From JADHUC01 sp964617665 (GTDB lineage Bacteria > Planctomycetota > Planctomycetia > Pirellulales > Pirellulaceae): a stretch of 11,993 bases of DNA. The DNA is taken from contig CAZUAH010000431.1 in NCBI GenBank assembly GCA_964617665.1, forward strand, positions 1-11,993, read 5' to 3'. How positions within the stretch are numbered: the stretch's first letter is position 1; each line of letters begins with the position of its first letter. Shown in pieces: positions 6,049-11,993 of this stretch. Position numbers and translations under genes: made by a program. The notes beneath the pieces are model-generated. The model had not been told where the DNA came from, searched no databases, and worked only from the letters and a program-made list of their open reading frames with translations.

Positions 6049-6379
6049 TTGCCTTCTCCTCTGTTCACTCGGAGCGATGTCGCTTGCGTTGGCTATTGTC
6101 CACCGGCCGTCACACAAGCGGCCTTGCCTCTATCTCTAGCGTAACAACCCGCCAGAACTTTGAGAAGAAAAACAGGGCTCTTTGCGGTTTTTCCGGCCTA
6201 CGCCAGCACGGACAGCAGTATTCACGTTCCCCCACACGCCACGAAAGCCCTACTGTTATGGGGCGTGACCGAATGTCCGGCGTTGCGAATGCCGTAAATC
6301 GCATCTGACGCGTACAATACGCGGGATTTGGGCGGGAGTGTCATCGCCTAATAGATCTTTGATGGAAGGGAAGTGAAAC
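6049..6379. other. Non-coding region between divergent genes
   Basis: These 331 bases separate the starts of the NPF-rich gene (minus) and the DUF4177 gene (plus). The left end holds the strong Shine-Dalgarno of the former. The right end holds a TACAAT box inside a palindrome (6309-6323) for the latter. I find no convincing -35/-10 pair for the minus gene and no coding frame; the short open frames have no ribosome site or recognisable domain. Confidence 0.6.
6309..6323. promoter_or_regulatory. Palindrome CGCGTA-caa-TACGCG overlapping a TACAAT -10 box
   Basis: A perfect 6+6 inverted repeat with a 3-base spacer covers TACAAT (6313-6318), a good -10 match about 62 nt before the GTG of the DUF4177 gene. 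No good -35 is seen at 17 nt. The overlap could be an operator for a dimeric repressor, or chance. Confidence 0.35.
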
Positions 6380-6571
6380 GTGAAGTGGGAATACAAAACG
6401 ATCAAGCTTGCAACAACGGGATTCTCTGGTGGGAAACTGGACGAGCGCCGTCTTGATGAGCGCATGAATGAGCTTGGCGAGCAAGGCTGGGAGCTAGTCT
6501 CTGCTTTTGACACAAAGCAGAGCTATGGTGCGTCGCGAGACGTCGTTGCCGTATTCAAGCGAGCCAAATAG
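6380..6571 (+). CDS. DUF4177 domain protein, 63 residues
   Basis: The protein begins MKWEYKTIKL and contains LDERMNELGEQGWELVSAF and a final strand DVVAVFKRAK. This is the whole of the small DUF4177 family, whose function is unknown: a beta strand, the LNxLGxxGWELV helix-turn, and a closing strand. It starts with GTG at 6380, preceded by GGAAGGG (6364-6370) at about 9 nt. It is probably cytoplasmic, with no signal or membrane segment. It stands alone between two minus-strand genes. Confidence 0.87.
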   Translation: MKWEYKTIKLATTGFSGGKLDERRLDERMNELGEQGWELVSAFDTKQSYGASRDVVAVFKRAK

Positions 6572-6594
6572 TGCGTAAGGCTACAGCACGGCGA

Positions 6595-7485
6595 TCACTT
6601 CTTCTTGATGTCAAGGAAATATGGGCGAAAGCCTTCCAGCGTCTTTGCGCCAACGCCTCGAATTTTCGTCAGTTCTTCCATGCTCTTGTATGGGCGCCCC
6701 GCGATGATCCGTTCGGCCAACACCGGGCCGATACCTTTGATGGCTTGTAGTTCTTCCAGACTCGCCGAATTCAGGTCCATCGGCTTTGGCGGCACCTGTT
6801 CGCCGCTGGCTTCCTTCCACAAGCGTACTAATTCAGCGTCTTCTTTGCGCTGTTCCGCCCGCAACTCCGCCAGCCGGTTGGCATCGCTCTTCTCCCAGAT
6901 GCCTAATCGTTGCAGCATGGCTGCAGACTCAAGATCCTTGAGTTGCTCCACCATCTCATCACGAGACACGTCATCTGGCGTCTTTCTGCCGACGCCCCGG
7001 TTACGCGCCAAGCCGTTTAACACGAGGAGACGTGCCAAATCGTCACCGCCGGACGTAGTGACAAAAGAATAAGTGCGACTGCGGGAAGATCTGCCCGGTG
7101 CGGTCGCATAGGCCGTATGGACTGTGAACGGCTTGGCTAAGGCTTGCTGAACGAACGCCCTTGCCTTCTTGCTGAACTGAATCGTTTCTGTTTGGTCTTT
7201 CAGTCCAAAATAGCGAGTCTGTTCTCGCACACGCTGCGCATCACTTTTCGACGCGACTGTCGATTCCGGACAGTCGACGAAGTAGAGCCTGACGTGAATC
7301 TTGGTATCGTCTGCAACTACCAGGAAGCTGTCGCCGTCGTTCACTGGGTCTTCGACCAAGCGGACGTTGGCAAGACGTACCAATTCCGACGCGGGCGCCG
7401 CAGCGGAAGCACCCCACACGGTCCCGACTAGCAGAAGGCAGAGGATCGCAGAGAAAGACGCTGGGTTGATCTTGCCGTGTCGCAT
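6595..7485 (-). CDS. Secreted SNase-like nuclease with C-terminal ComEA-type helix-hairpin-helix domain
   Basis: From ATG 7485-7483 the protein has 296 residues. Residues 1-30 form a signal peptide (Arg/His/Lys at 2-5, core 11-24, ASAAA). Residues 40-165 match the staphylococcal nuclease fold: DPVNDGDSF (Asp50, Asp52), VRLYFVDCPES (Arg66, Asp71, Glu74, equivalents of the catalytic Arg35, Asp40 and Glu43) and SRSRTYSFV with Arg135/137 as candidates for the third Arg. DLARLLVLNGLARNRG closes the barrel. A charged helical linker (174-228) leads to tandem HhH motifs (237-292): MDLNSASLEELQAIKGIG and IRGVGAKTLEGF. HhH domains bind double-stranded DNA, as in ComEA, so this is likely an exported DNA-processing nuclease, for nutrient scavenging or DNA uptake. 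The start is uncertain: an ATG at 7503 and upstream extensions also fit, and none has a strong ribosome site. Confidence 0.87.
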   Translation of the reverse strand: MRHGKINPASFSAILCLLLVGTVWGASAAAPASELVRLANVRLVEDPVNDGDSFLVVADDTKIHVRLYFVDCPESTVASKSDAQRVREQTRYFGLKDQTETIQFSKKARAFVQQALAKPFTVHTAYATAPGRSSRSRTYSFVTTSGGDDLARLLVLNGLARNRGVGRKTPDDVSRDEMVEQLKDLESAAMLQRLGIWEKSDANRLAELRAEQRKEDAELVRLWKEASGEQVPPKPMDLNSASLEELQAIKGIGPVLAERIIAGRPYKSMEELTKIRGVGAKTLEGFRPYFLDIKKK

Positions 7486-7599
7486 CGGGATATCACCGTC
7501 CATTGAAACGAGGGAGATCTTAATGGGCGTAATGCAGAAGGACGTCACAGTGCGAGCAAGTCGGTCAGCGATGCCAAATCGTGAGATACGATATCCGCC

Positions 7600-7628
7600 A
7601 TCGTAGCTTCGCGCGTCGCGAGATTCAA
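7600..7628 (-). promoter_or_regulatory. Candidate sigma70 promoter of the SNase-HhH gene
   Basis: On the minus strand TTGAAT (7628-7623) and TACGAT (7605-7600) are separated by exactly 17 nt, each matching the consensus at four of six bases. Transcription would begin near 7593, leaving a leader of about 108 nt before the ATG at 7485 and arguing against starts further upstream. Confidence 0.4.
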
Positions 7629-7818
7629 CGAAATTCGTCAAACACATTGGTGCTCGGGCAGACGTGGGTTTGTGATTTCTGCAGCGGTGGCTAATTTCTG
7701 TGAAACGGGGAAACCACGAGAGCGGGTATTACGTCATGTCGAGAGATTGATCGAATATGCGTCTGATAAACGGAGGCCATCGTCTGTCCTTCGATGATCG
7801 GTCCTTTTCACTGCAAAG

Positions 7819-7847
7819 CTGGCGTCACCCAGCCGATACCGTACAAT
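7819..7847 (+). promoter_or_regulatory. Candidate sigma70 promoter of the kinase-RDD gene
   Basis: CTGGCG (7819-7824) and TACAAT (7842-7847) are spaced by 17 nt. The -10 box matches five of six bases. A transcript starting near 7854 would place the ATG at 7878 about 24 nt in, supporting that start over the ATG at 7794. Confidence 0.45.
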
Positions 7848-7877
7848 GACTACGTAACGCGATTGTTGGCTGCATCT

Positions 7878-9497
7878 ATGTCTGGCGAAAACCCCTTCTT
7901 GCGTCCAGCCGATGAACCCGTTCCCACTGAAACGGTGGACGTGTCGTATCGTTGCGTGTGCGGTGAGGTCTTTCCTGTTGCTTTAGATGCTGGTGCGACT
8001 TGCCCGGCGTGCGAGCGGAAGGTATCGCCGGATGCACTGACGGGCGCCATGTCAGAAACGATGGCTGTGTCTTTCGTGGGCGAAGGACCCACGTCTGGAA
8101 GACGGCCCAGCGAGCATCAAGAAGACGATGCTCAAATCGGCGAGACTTTTGGACATTATCGCTTGATCAGCAAGCTGGGCCAGGGCGGCATGGGCGCCGT
8201 GTACCAGGCGCTGGACGAGTCGCTGCAACGCTATGTCGCGCTGAAAGTCATCCATTCCACCGGAACATCAGCGGCGGACACCAAACATATCAAACGGCTG
8301 CAACAAGAGGCCGTTGCTCAGGCTCGTGTGAACCATCCCAATGTGGTTCACATCTACTTCGTCGGTCGCGAGGGCGACACGCCCTTCTTTGCCATGGAAA
8401 TGGTGCCTGGGCCGACTTTGGAAGACCGTCTGGAAAAAGGGCCACTGCCGTTTGACGAAGTCATAGCATTCGGCCAACAAGTGGTGAATGCCCTACGGCA
8501 CTGCGCCAAATTCGACATCGTGCACGGAGATATCAAACCCAGCAACATCTTGTTGGCCGATTCACACACCGTCAAACTCTCGGATTTCGGCCTGGCCCGG
8601 CGGATGTCTCAAGTCGAAAGTAATCCGTTGCTGGTCGCTGGAACGCCAAACTACCTCTCGCCCGAAGCAGCCGAAGGCCGCAACTTGGACATTCGCAGCG
8701 ACATGTATTCGCTGGGCATAACGTTATTCGAAATGGCATTCGGCCGCTTACCGTACTCTTTCACCGGCAGCAGTCTGTTCGAGTACCTCCAGATTCATCG
8801 CACTGCCGAGGTCGAATTCCCGGAACCTTGGCCTGAGAGCGTACCGGAAGGCTGGCGCGATGTGCTGGAGAAGCTCCTGGCCAAGTCACCGGAAGATCGC
8901 TACCAATCTTATGACCAGTTGGTTGATGACCTTCAGCGTTTGCGCCCACAAGCGTTGCCCAAAGCCGGAAGAGTACAACGTGGGCTTGCATGGATGGTCG
9001 ATTTGGGACTAGCACACGCGGCACAGCAGTTGTTCTACGGCCCGTTGGTCGCCGTCAGTGCCAAACAACTATGGCAAGCGCTCCCCTTTGCCTATTTGGT
9101 CGTTGCTTTGGCCGGTGGATGCGTGCCGGCCGCAGCCGCCTTGCTGCAAGCACGCTGGGGAACGACGCCGGGAAAACACTTATTCCAGCTCCGCATCGCC
9201 GATCACCACGGTATCAGGCCGCGCCAGCCGACACTGGCGCTGCGAATGATTGCTCAACTACTGCCGATCTGCGCCGCGACCGTCTTTCATGTGCTTGCCG
9301 CACTTGGCATGGGCCCACTGGGCGGACTGATCTGTCTCTTTGTCGGTCTGGCGACCCTTGGCAATGTAGGTTTCACTCTTTTTGACCCGAAGCGACGAAG
9401 TCTGCACGACCTGATATTCAGGACACAAGTGGTGCTGAAGACGGTCGAACAGCCGCCACCTGCTGGTAATCCAGACGCTTCTTGCTATTCTGAATAG
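7878..9497 (+). CDS. Membrane Ser/Thr protein kinase: zinc ribbon, PKN2-type kinase, RDD domain
   Basis: The product has 539 residues from ATG 7878, chosen because a promoter candidate lies within the longer frame. Residues 24-48 hold CVCG...CPAC, a four-Cys zinc ribbon. The kinase domain spans about 94-355: Gly-loop LGQGGMGAVY (100-109), Lys123 in VALK, helix-C Glu144, catalytic loop HGDIKPSN (216-223, Asp218), DFG at 236-238, SPE at 261-263 and SDMYSLG. The HRD arginine is Gly217, so this is a non-RD kinase, perhaps not regulated by activation-loop phosphorylation. Residues 363-520 match the RDD family: Arg368 and Asp375 in RGLAWMVDLGL, hydrophobic segments near 402-424, 457-475 and 480-502, TPGKHLFQLRI, and RRSLHDLI (Asp511). 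It likely sits in the inner membrane with the kinase in the cytoplasm. It probably acts in signalling; target unknown. No Shine-Dalgarno is seen. Confidence 0.9.
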   Translation: MSGENPFLRPADEPVPTETVDVSYRCVCGEVFPVALDAGATCPACERKVSPDALTGAMSETMAVSFVGEGPTSGRRPSEHQEDDAQIGETFGHYRLISKLGQGGMGAVYQALDESLQRYVALKVIHSTGTSAADTKHIKRLQQEAVAQARVNHPNVVHIYFVGREGDTPFFAMEMVPGPTLEDRLEKGPLPFDEVIAFGQQVVNALRHCAKFDIVHGDIKPSNILLADSHTVKLSDFGLARRMSQVESNPLLVAGTPNYLSPEAAEGRNLDIRSDMYSLGITLFEMAFGRLPYSFTGSSLFEYLQIHRTAEVEFPEPWPESVPEGWRDVLEKLLAKSPEDRYQSYDQLVDDLQRLRPQALPKAGRVQRGLAWMVDLGLAHAAQQLFYGPLVAVSAKQLWQALPFAYLVVALAGGCVPAAAALLQARWGTTPGKHLFQLRIADHHGIRPRQPTLALRMIAQLLPICAATVFHVLAALGMGPLGGLICLFVGLATLGNVGFTLFDPKRRSLHDLIFRTQVVLKTVEQPPPAGNPDASCYSE

Positions 9498-9564
9498 CCG
9501 AAATGATCTCTTCACCCGCGGTGATCCCGCGAACAAGCGTCTGGAGGATCGGGAGACGAATGCG

Positions 9565-9903
9565 ATGGACCGGTTTGAATTATTCAAGAATCTGATGGTC
9601 ATGGCGGCCGCGGACAAGAAGTTCACCGAGGAGGAAGTGGAATTCCTCGCCCTGCGATCGAGCCGTTGGGGTATCAGCGACCAGCAGTTCGAAGAAGCTT
9701 TCGAGTTCGCCAAGAGTAACGAAGCCGAGATGACGATTCCCGAGGGCCAGGAGGAACGGCGGCGGTTGCTGCGAGATTTGATTCGCATGATGGCCGCTGA
9801 CGGCGAATTGGCTTCAGTTGAAAAGCGACTGTTCGCAGAAGCGGCGGCGAAAATGGGAATCAAGCCGGGCGAACTGGAAAAGACCATCGACGAGTTGATG
9901 TAA
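9565..9903 (+). CDS. TerB-like small protein, 112 residues
   Basis: The protein is nearly all helical and has two related acidic segments: MAAADKKFTEEEVEFL (residues 12-27) and MMAADGELASVEKRLF (about 74-89). This (A)ADGxxxxxE repeat is the mark of TerB-like (tellurite resistance TerB/DUF533-type) domains, whose acidic residues can bind metal. Its role in the cell is not known. GGGAG (9551-9555) lies 9 nt before the ATG; an ATG at 9560 is out of frame. It begins 67 bases after the kinase gene and ends one base before the aldolase ATG, so the last two are almost certainly translated from one transcript, which might also include the kinase. Confidence 0.82.
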   Translation: MDRFELFKNLMVMAAADKKFTEEEVEFLALRSSRWGISDQQFEEAFEFAKSNEAEMTIPEGQEERRRLLRDLIRMMAADGELASVEKRLFAEAAAKMGIKPGELEKTIDELM

Positions 9904-9904
9904 C

Positions 9905-10678
9905 ATGCCGCCAACTTTCAAACAGCTTCTAGCGACTGGCGAGCTGATTCCGATCTTCGCGGTCGGACGAATGCCGCATCCGGTCGTCATCGAGATTTTC
10001 GGATTGGCCGGCGGCTATCGCGGTTTCTGGATGGATCAGGAGCACTGTGCGGTCAGTACGGAGCACGTTGCCATTGCCTCGCTGGCTGCTCGAGCAAACG
10101 ACTTCGACTGCTTCGTTCGCATGCCGCCGACTGGCTACTGGGACGTCACCAAGTGCCTGGAAGCAGGTGCCGGTGGAGTCATGGGAGCTCAGATCCACTC
10201 GTCGGATCATGCCCGGCAGTTCGTTTCGTGGACCAAGTATGGCCCGGAGGGAACACGAGGCATCAACACCGGCGGTCGTGACGCCGATTACACATACAAA
10301 CCGCTGCGCGAACTCGTGGACGAAGCCAATCGCGAGCGTTTCGTGGCGATCCAAATCGAGACGCTGGGGGCTTTGGACCAGGTGGACGAGATTGCGGCGA
10401 TCGAACACGTTGATCTCCTCTTCATCGGCCCAGCCGATTTGTCACTCGCGTTGGGCGTCGTTGGTCAATACCACCACAACAAGGTCTGGGATGCGATTTC
10501 GCGTGTCGCCGAAGCTTGCCGTAAACACGGCAAAGCATGGGGCGGCGTCACACCAGATCCGAAATTTGCAGACCGCGCAGTTGAAATGGGCTGCCGTATG
10601 CCCACAATAGGCAACGATATCATCTCGCTACGACGCGGCATTCAAGCCGTGAAAGAATCATTTGCAGGTCAGTTCTGA
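9905..10678 (+). CDS. HpcH/HpaI-family 2-oxo acid aldolase
   Basis: This 257-residue protein belongs to the class II, metal-dependent pyruvate aldolases (HpaI, GarL, RhmA group), which cleave 2-keto-3-deoxy sugar acids or 4-hydroxy-2-oxoacids to pyruvate and an aldehyde. Visible motifs are WMDQEH with the catalytic His47, VRMP with Arg72 (pyruvate-binding), QIET with metal ligand Glu152 and FIGPADLS with metal ligand Asp178; GPEGTRG (113-119) is also typical. One departure is the block after GAGGVM, where the family usually has Pro-x-V; here it reads GAQIHSSDHARQ. Another is RMPTIGNDI near the C-terminus. The substrate may therefore differ from that of HpaI. The start codon follows the TerB-like gene's TAA by one base, indicating translational coupling. 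The substrate cannot be told from the sequence. Confidence 0.88.
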   Translation: MPPTFKQLLATGELIPIFAVGRMPHPVVIEIFGLAGGYRGFWMDQEHCAVSTEHVAIASLAARANDFDCFVRMPPTGYWDVTKCLEAGAGGVMGAQIHSSDHARQFVSWTKYGPEGTRGINTGGRDADYTYKPLRELVDEANRERFVAIQIETLGALDQVDEIAAIEHVDLLFIGPADLSLALGVVGQYHHNKVWDAISRVAEACRKHGKAWGGVTPDPKFADRAVEMGCRMPTIGNDIISLRRGIQAVKESFAGQF

Positions 10679-10691
10679 TACGCGTCATCAC

Positions 10692-10739
10692 GAAACTGCA
10701 ACCGTAGCAGGCTGTTTCCGTGTGCCGTCCGTGGACGGT
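10692..10739 (+). other. Hairpin-forming intergenic segment after the aldolase gene
   Basis: GAAACTGC (10692-10699) can pair with GCA and GTTTC (10707-10709, 10714-10718) around a 4-base bulge. Next to it, CCGTC (10725-10729) pairs with GACGG (10734-10738) around a CGTG loop. No T-run follows, so this may be a weak terminator or a decayed palindromic repeat. Confidence 0.25.
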
Positions 10740-10803
10740 GCTTGGAAGGTGACTGCTGCCTGAAGGTCTAACGACAACATTTCGCTATTGCCAACTTGTT
10801 CTT

Positions 10804-11952
10804 ATGCTGCTGACCACGCATCCCAACCTGAAGACGATCCGCGACAAAGTCGAAGCCGGCGAGCGACTTTCGTTCGATGACGGTTTGCTGTTGTACGATC
10901 CCGAACTGCCTTTGAACGACATTGGCGAGCTTGCGAACTTGGTTCGTGAACGCATCAATGGCAATGCGGCATACTACAACATCAACACGCACCTGAATCC
11001 CACTAACGTGTGTCTTTACCGTTGCTCCTTCTGTGCCTTTCGGGCCGATTTGCGAGATCCGAGAGGATATGTGATGACGGACCAGCAGATACTGGACCGC
11101 GGTAAAGAGGCGATAGACGGTGGTTGTACCGAATTGCACATTGTCGGCGGATTGCATCACCAGAAATCGTACGACTGGTATGTGAACATCGTCCGTATTC
11201 TCCATGAGGCGTATCCGGACCTTCATCTCAAAGCCTGGACGGGTGTCGAGGTCAACTGGTTCGAGTTCCTAGCCAAGAAGTCCGTGAGAGACATTTTGAA
11301 GGAACTGATCGATGCCGGGATGGGAAGTATGCCGGGTGGCGGAGCCGAGATTTTCCATCCGGAGGTGCGAAGCAAGATCTGCGAACACAAATCCGACGCC
11401 ACAAAATGGCTGGACATCCATCGGACGGCTCACGAGTTGGGGATTCGAACCAACTGTACCATGCTCTACGGGCACATCGAGGGTGCCTACCATCGCATCG
11501 ACCATCTGCTTCGTCTGCGCGAGTTGCAGGACGAAACTGGCGGCTTTCAGACGTTCATTCCACTTGCCTTTCATCCAGCGAACACAGGGCTGTCACAAAT
11601 CAAGAAGGCTTCATCGTTGATGGATTTGCGTACCATGGCAATCAGCCGGTTGATGCTCGACAACGTCCCACACATTAAAGCCTATTGGATTTCGCTGGGC
11701 GTTGGCACGGCACAAGTTGCCCTGTCATATGGGGCCGACGACCTTGACGGAACCGTGCGACACGAGCTGATTTACCACGACGCAGGCTCCACTACGCCCG
11801 AGGTCTTGTCCGTCGAACGGATCCGCTACCTGATCGAAGAAACCGGACGTGAGCCGATCGAGCGCGATACGCTATACCGGGAAGTGATCCGCGATGCCGA
11901 CGATCCGGCGAAATGGACCGTTGGTGAACCGGTGGAATCGTCGGCAGAGTAG
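10804..11952 (+). CDS. mqnE: Aminofutalosine (aminodeoxyfutalosine) synthase, radical SAM
   Basis: MqnE joins 3-[(1-carboxyvinyl)oxy]benzoate to S-adenosylmethionine by a radical addition to give aminofutalosine, an early step of the futalosine route to menaquinone. The 382-residue protein carries YNINTHLNPTNVC followed by CLYRCSFC: Cys70, Cys74 and Cys77 bind the 4Fe-4S cluster. Other MqnE blocks are IVGGLHH, HLKAWTGVEVNW, GMGSMPGGGAEIFHPEVR, TMLYGHIE and LQDETGGFQTFIPLAFHP, and the length is normal. MqnC is the nearest relative, but the early blocks and the LQDETGGFQ/FIPLAFHP block fit MqnE better. The ATG at 10804 lacks a Shine-Dalgarno; no nearby alternative is better. No other mqn gene is present in the window. 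Confidence 0.95.
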   Translation: MLLTTHPNLKTIRDKVEAGERLSFDDGLLLYDPELPLNDIGELANLVRERINGNAAYYNINTHLNPTNVCLYRCSFCAFRADLRDPRGYVMTDQQILDRGKEAIDGGCTELHIVGGLHHQKSYDWYVNIVRILHEAYPDLHLKAWTGVEVNWFEFLAKKSVRDILKELIDAGMGSMPGGGAEIFHPEVRSKICEHKSDATKWLDIHRTAHELGIRTNCTMLYGHIEGAYHRIDHLLRLRELQDETGGFQTFIPLAFHPANTGLSQIKKASSLMDLRTMAISRLMLDNVPHIKAYWISLGVGTAQVALSYGADDLDGTVRHELIYHDAGSTTPEVLSVERIRYLIEETGREPIERDTLYREVIRDADDPAKWTVGEPVESSAE

Positions 11953-11993
11953 CGGTCCGCTGCGAGATCGTGATAGAGGCTGCCTGTCGGTGT

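Larger units (their letters stand above)
7486..7877. other. Divergent promoter region between the SNase and kinase genes
   Basis: These 392 bases lie between the chosen starts of two divergent genes. In-frame extensions exist on both sides (to 7647 on the minus strand, to 7794 on the plus strand), but neither extension looks like a conserved protein. One promoter candidate is seen for each strand. Nothing else is recognised in 7630-7790. Confidence 0.5.

Noticed and set aside
9258..9914. 218-codon minus-strand frame across the end of the kinase and the TerB-like gene
   Set aside because: It is a Ser/Arg-rich shadow spanning two well-supported plus-strand genes.
1..11993. CRISPR arrays, insertion sequences, tRNA or rRNA genes, prophage or defence systems
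   Set aside because: No regularly spaced direct repeats, transposase motifs, target-site duplications, tRNA-like cloverleaf or phage gene signatures were seen.

Overview
The window looks like part of a planctomycete chromosome, probably Pirellulales-like. The reasons are indirect: moderately high GC, many secreted proteins of unknown function, a DUF11-repeat surface protein, a Ser/Thr kinase fused to an RDD membrane domain, a futalosine-pathway menaquinone gene, loosely packed single genes on both strands, and a mix of clear and absent Shine-Dalgarno sites. No rRNA, tRNA, insertion sequence or CRISPR array was seen. TGA is a normal stop here (it ends the DUF11, NPF-rich and SNase genes), so the standard code applies.

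Left part (1-4620). A secreted multiheme cytochrome c with four CxxCH motifs runs off the left edge on the minus strand. A 440-base non-coding stretch follows, carrying a FliA-like promoter candidate. Then come a secreted 727-residue protein with four DUF11/CARDB-like repeats and a class I-alpha aspartate/aromatic aminotransferase. A strong hairpin separates the aminotransferase from the convergent genes beyond it.

Centre (4645-7650). The most notable gene is a 79-codon selenoprotein W-like (Rdx family) gene on the minus strand. An in-frame TGA at codon 11 forms a C-x-x-U redox motif, and a bacterial-SECIS-like hairpin lies 22 nt downstream. A standard ORF caller would miss it. Just upstream on the same strand is an unlisted 48-residue lysine-rich protein with a GTG start and a good Shine-Dalgarno. 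Next are a secreted NPF/Gly/Gln-rich protein of unknown function (minus), a DUF4177 protein (plus) and a secreted SNase-like nuclease with a C-terminal ComEA-type helix-hairpin-helix domain (minus).

Right part (7650-11993), all on the plus strand. It holds a zinc-ribbon/Ser-Thr kinase/RDD fusion protein, a TerB-like protein followed after one base by an HpcH/HpaI-family aldolase, and aminofutalosine synthase MqnE.

Functional links are loose. MqnE (menaquinone synthesis) and the multiheme cytochrome point to respiration. The SelW-like protein implies selenocysteine machinery (SelA, SelB, SelC, SelD) elsewhere in the genome. Apart from TerB-aldolase and lysine-rich protein-SelW, the genes look like independent transcription units.
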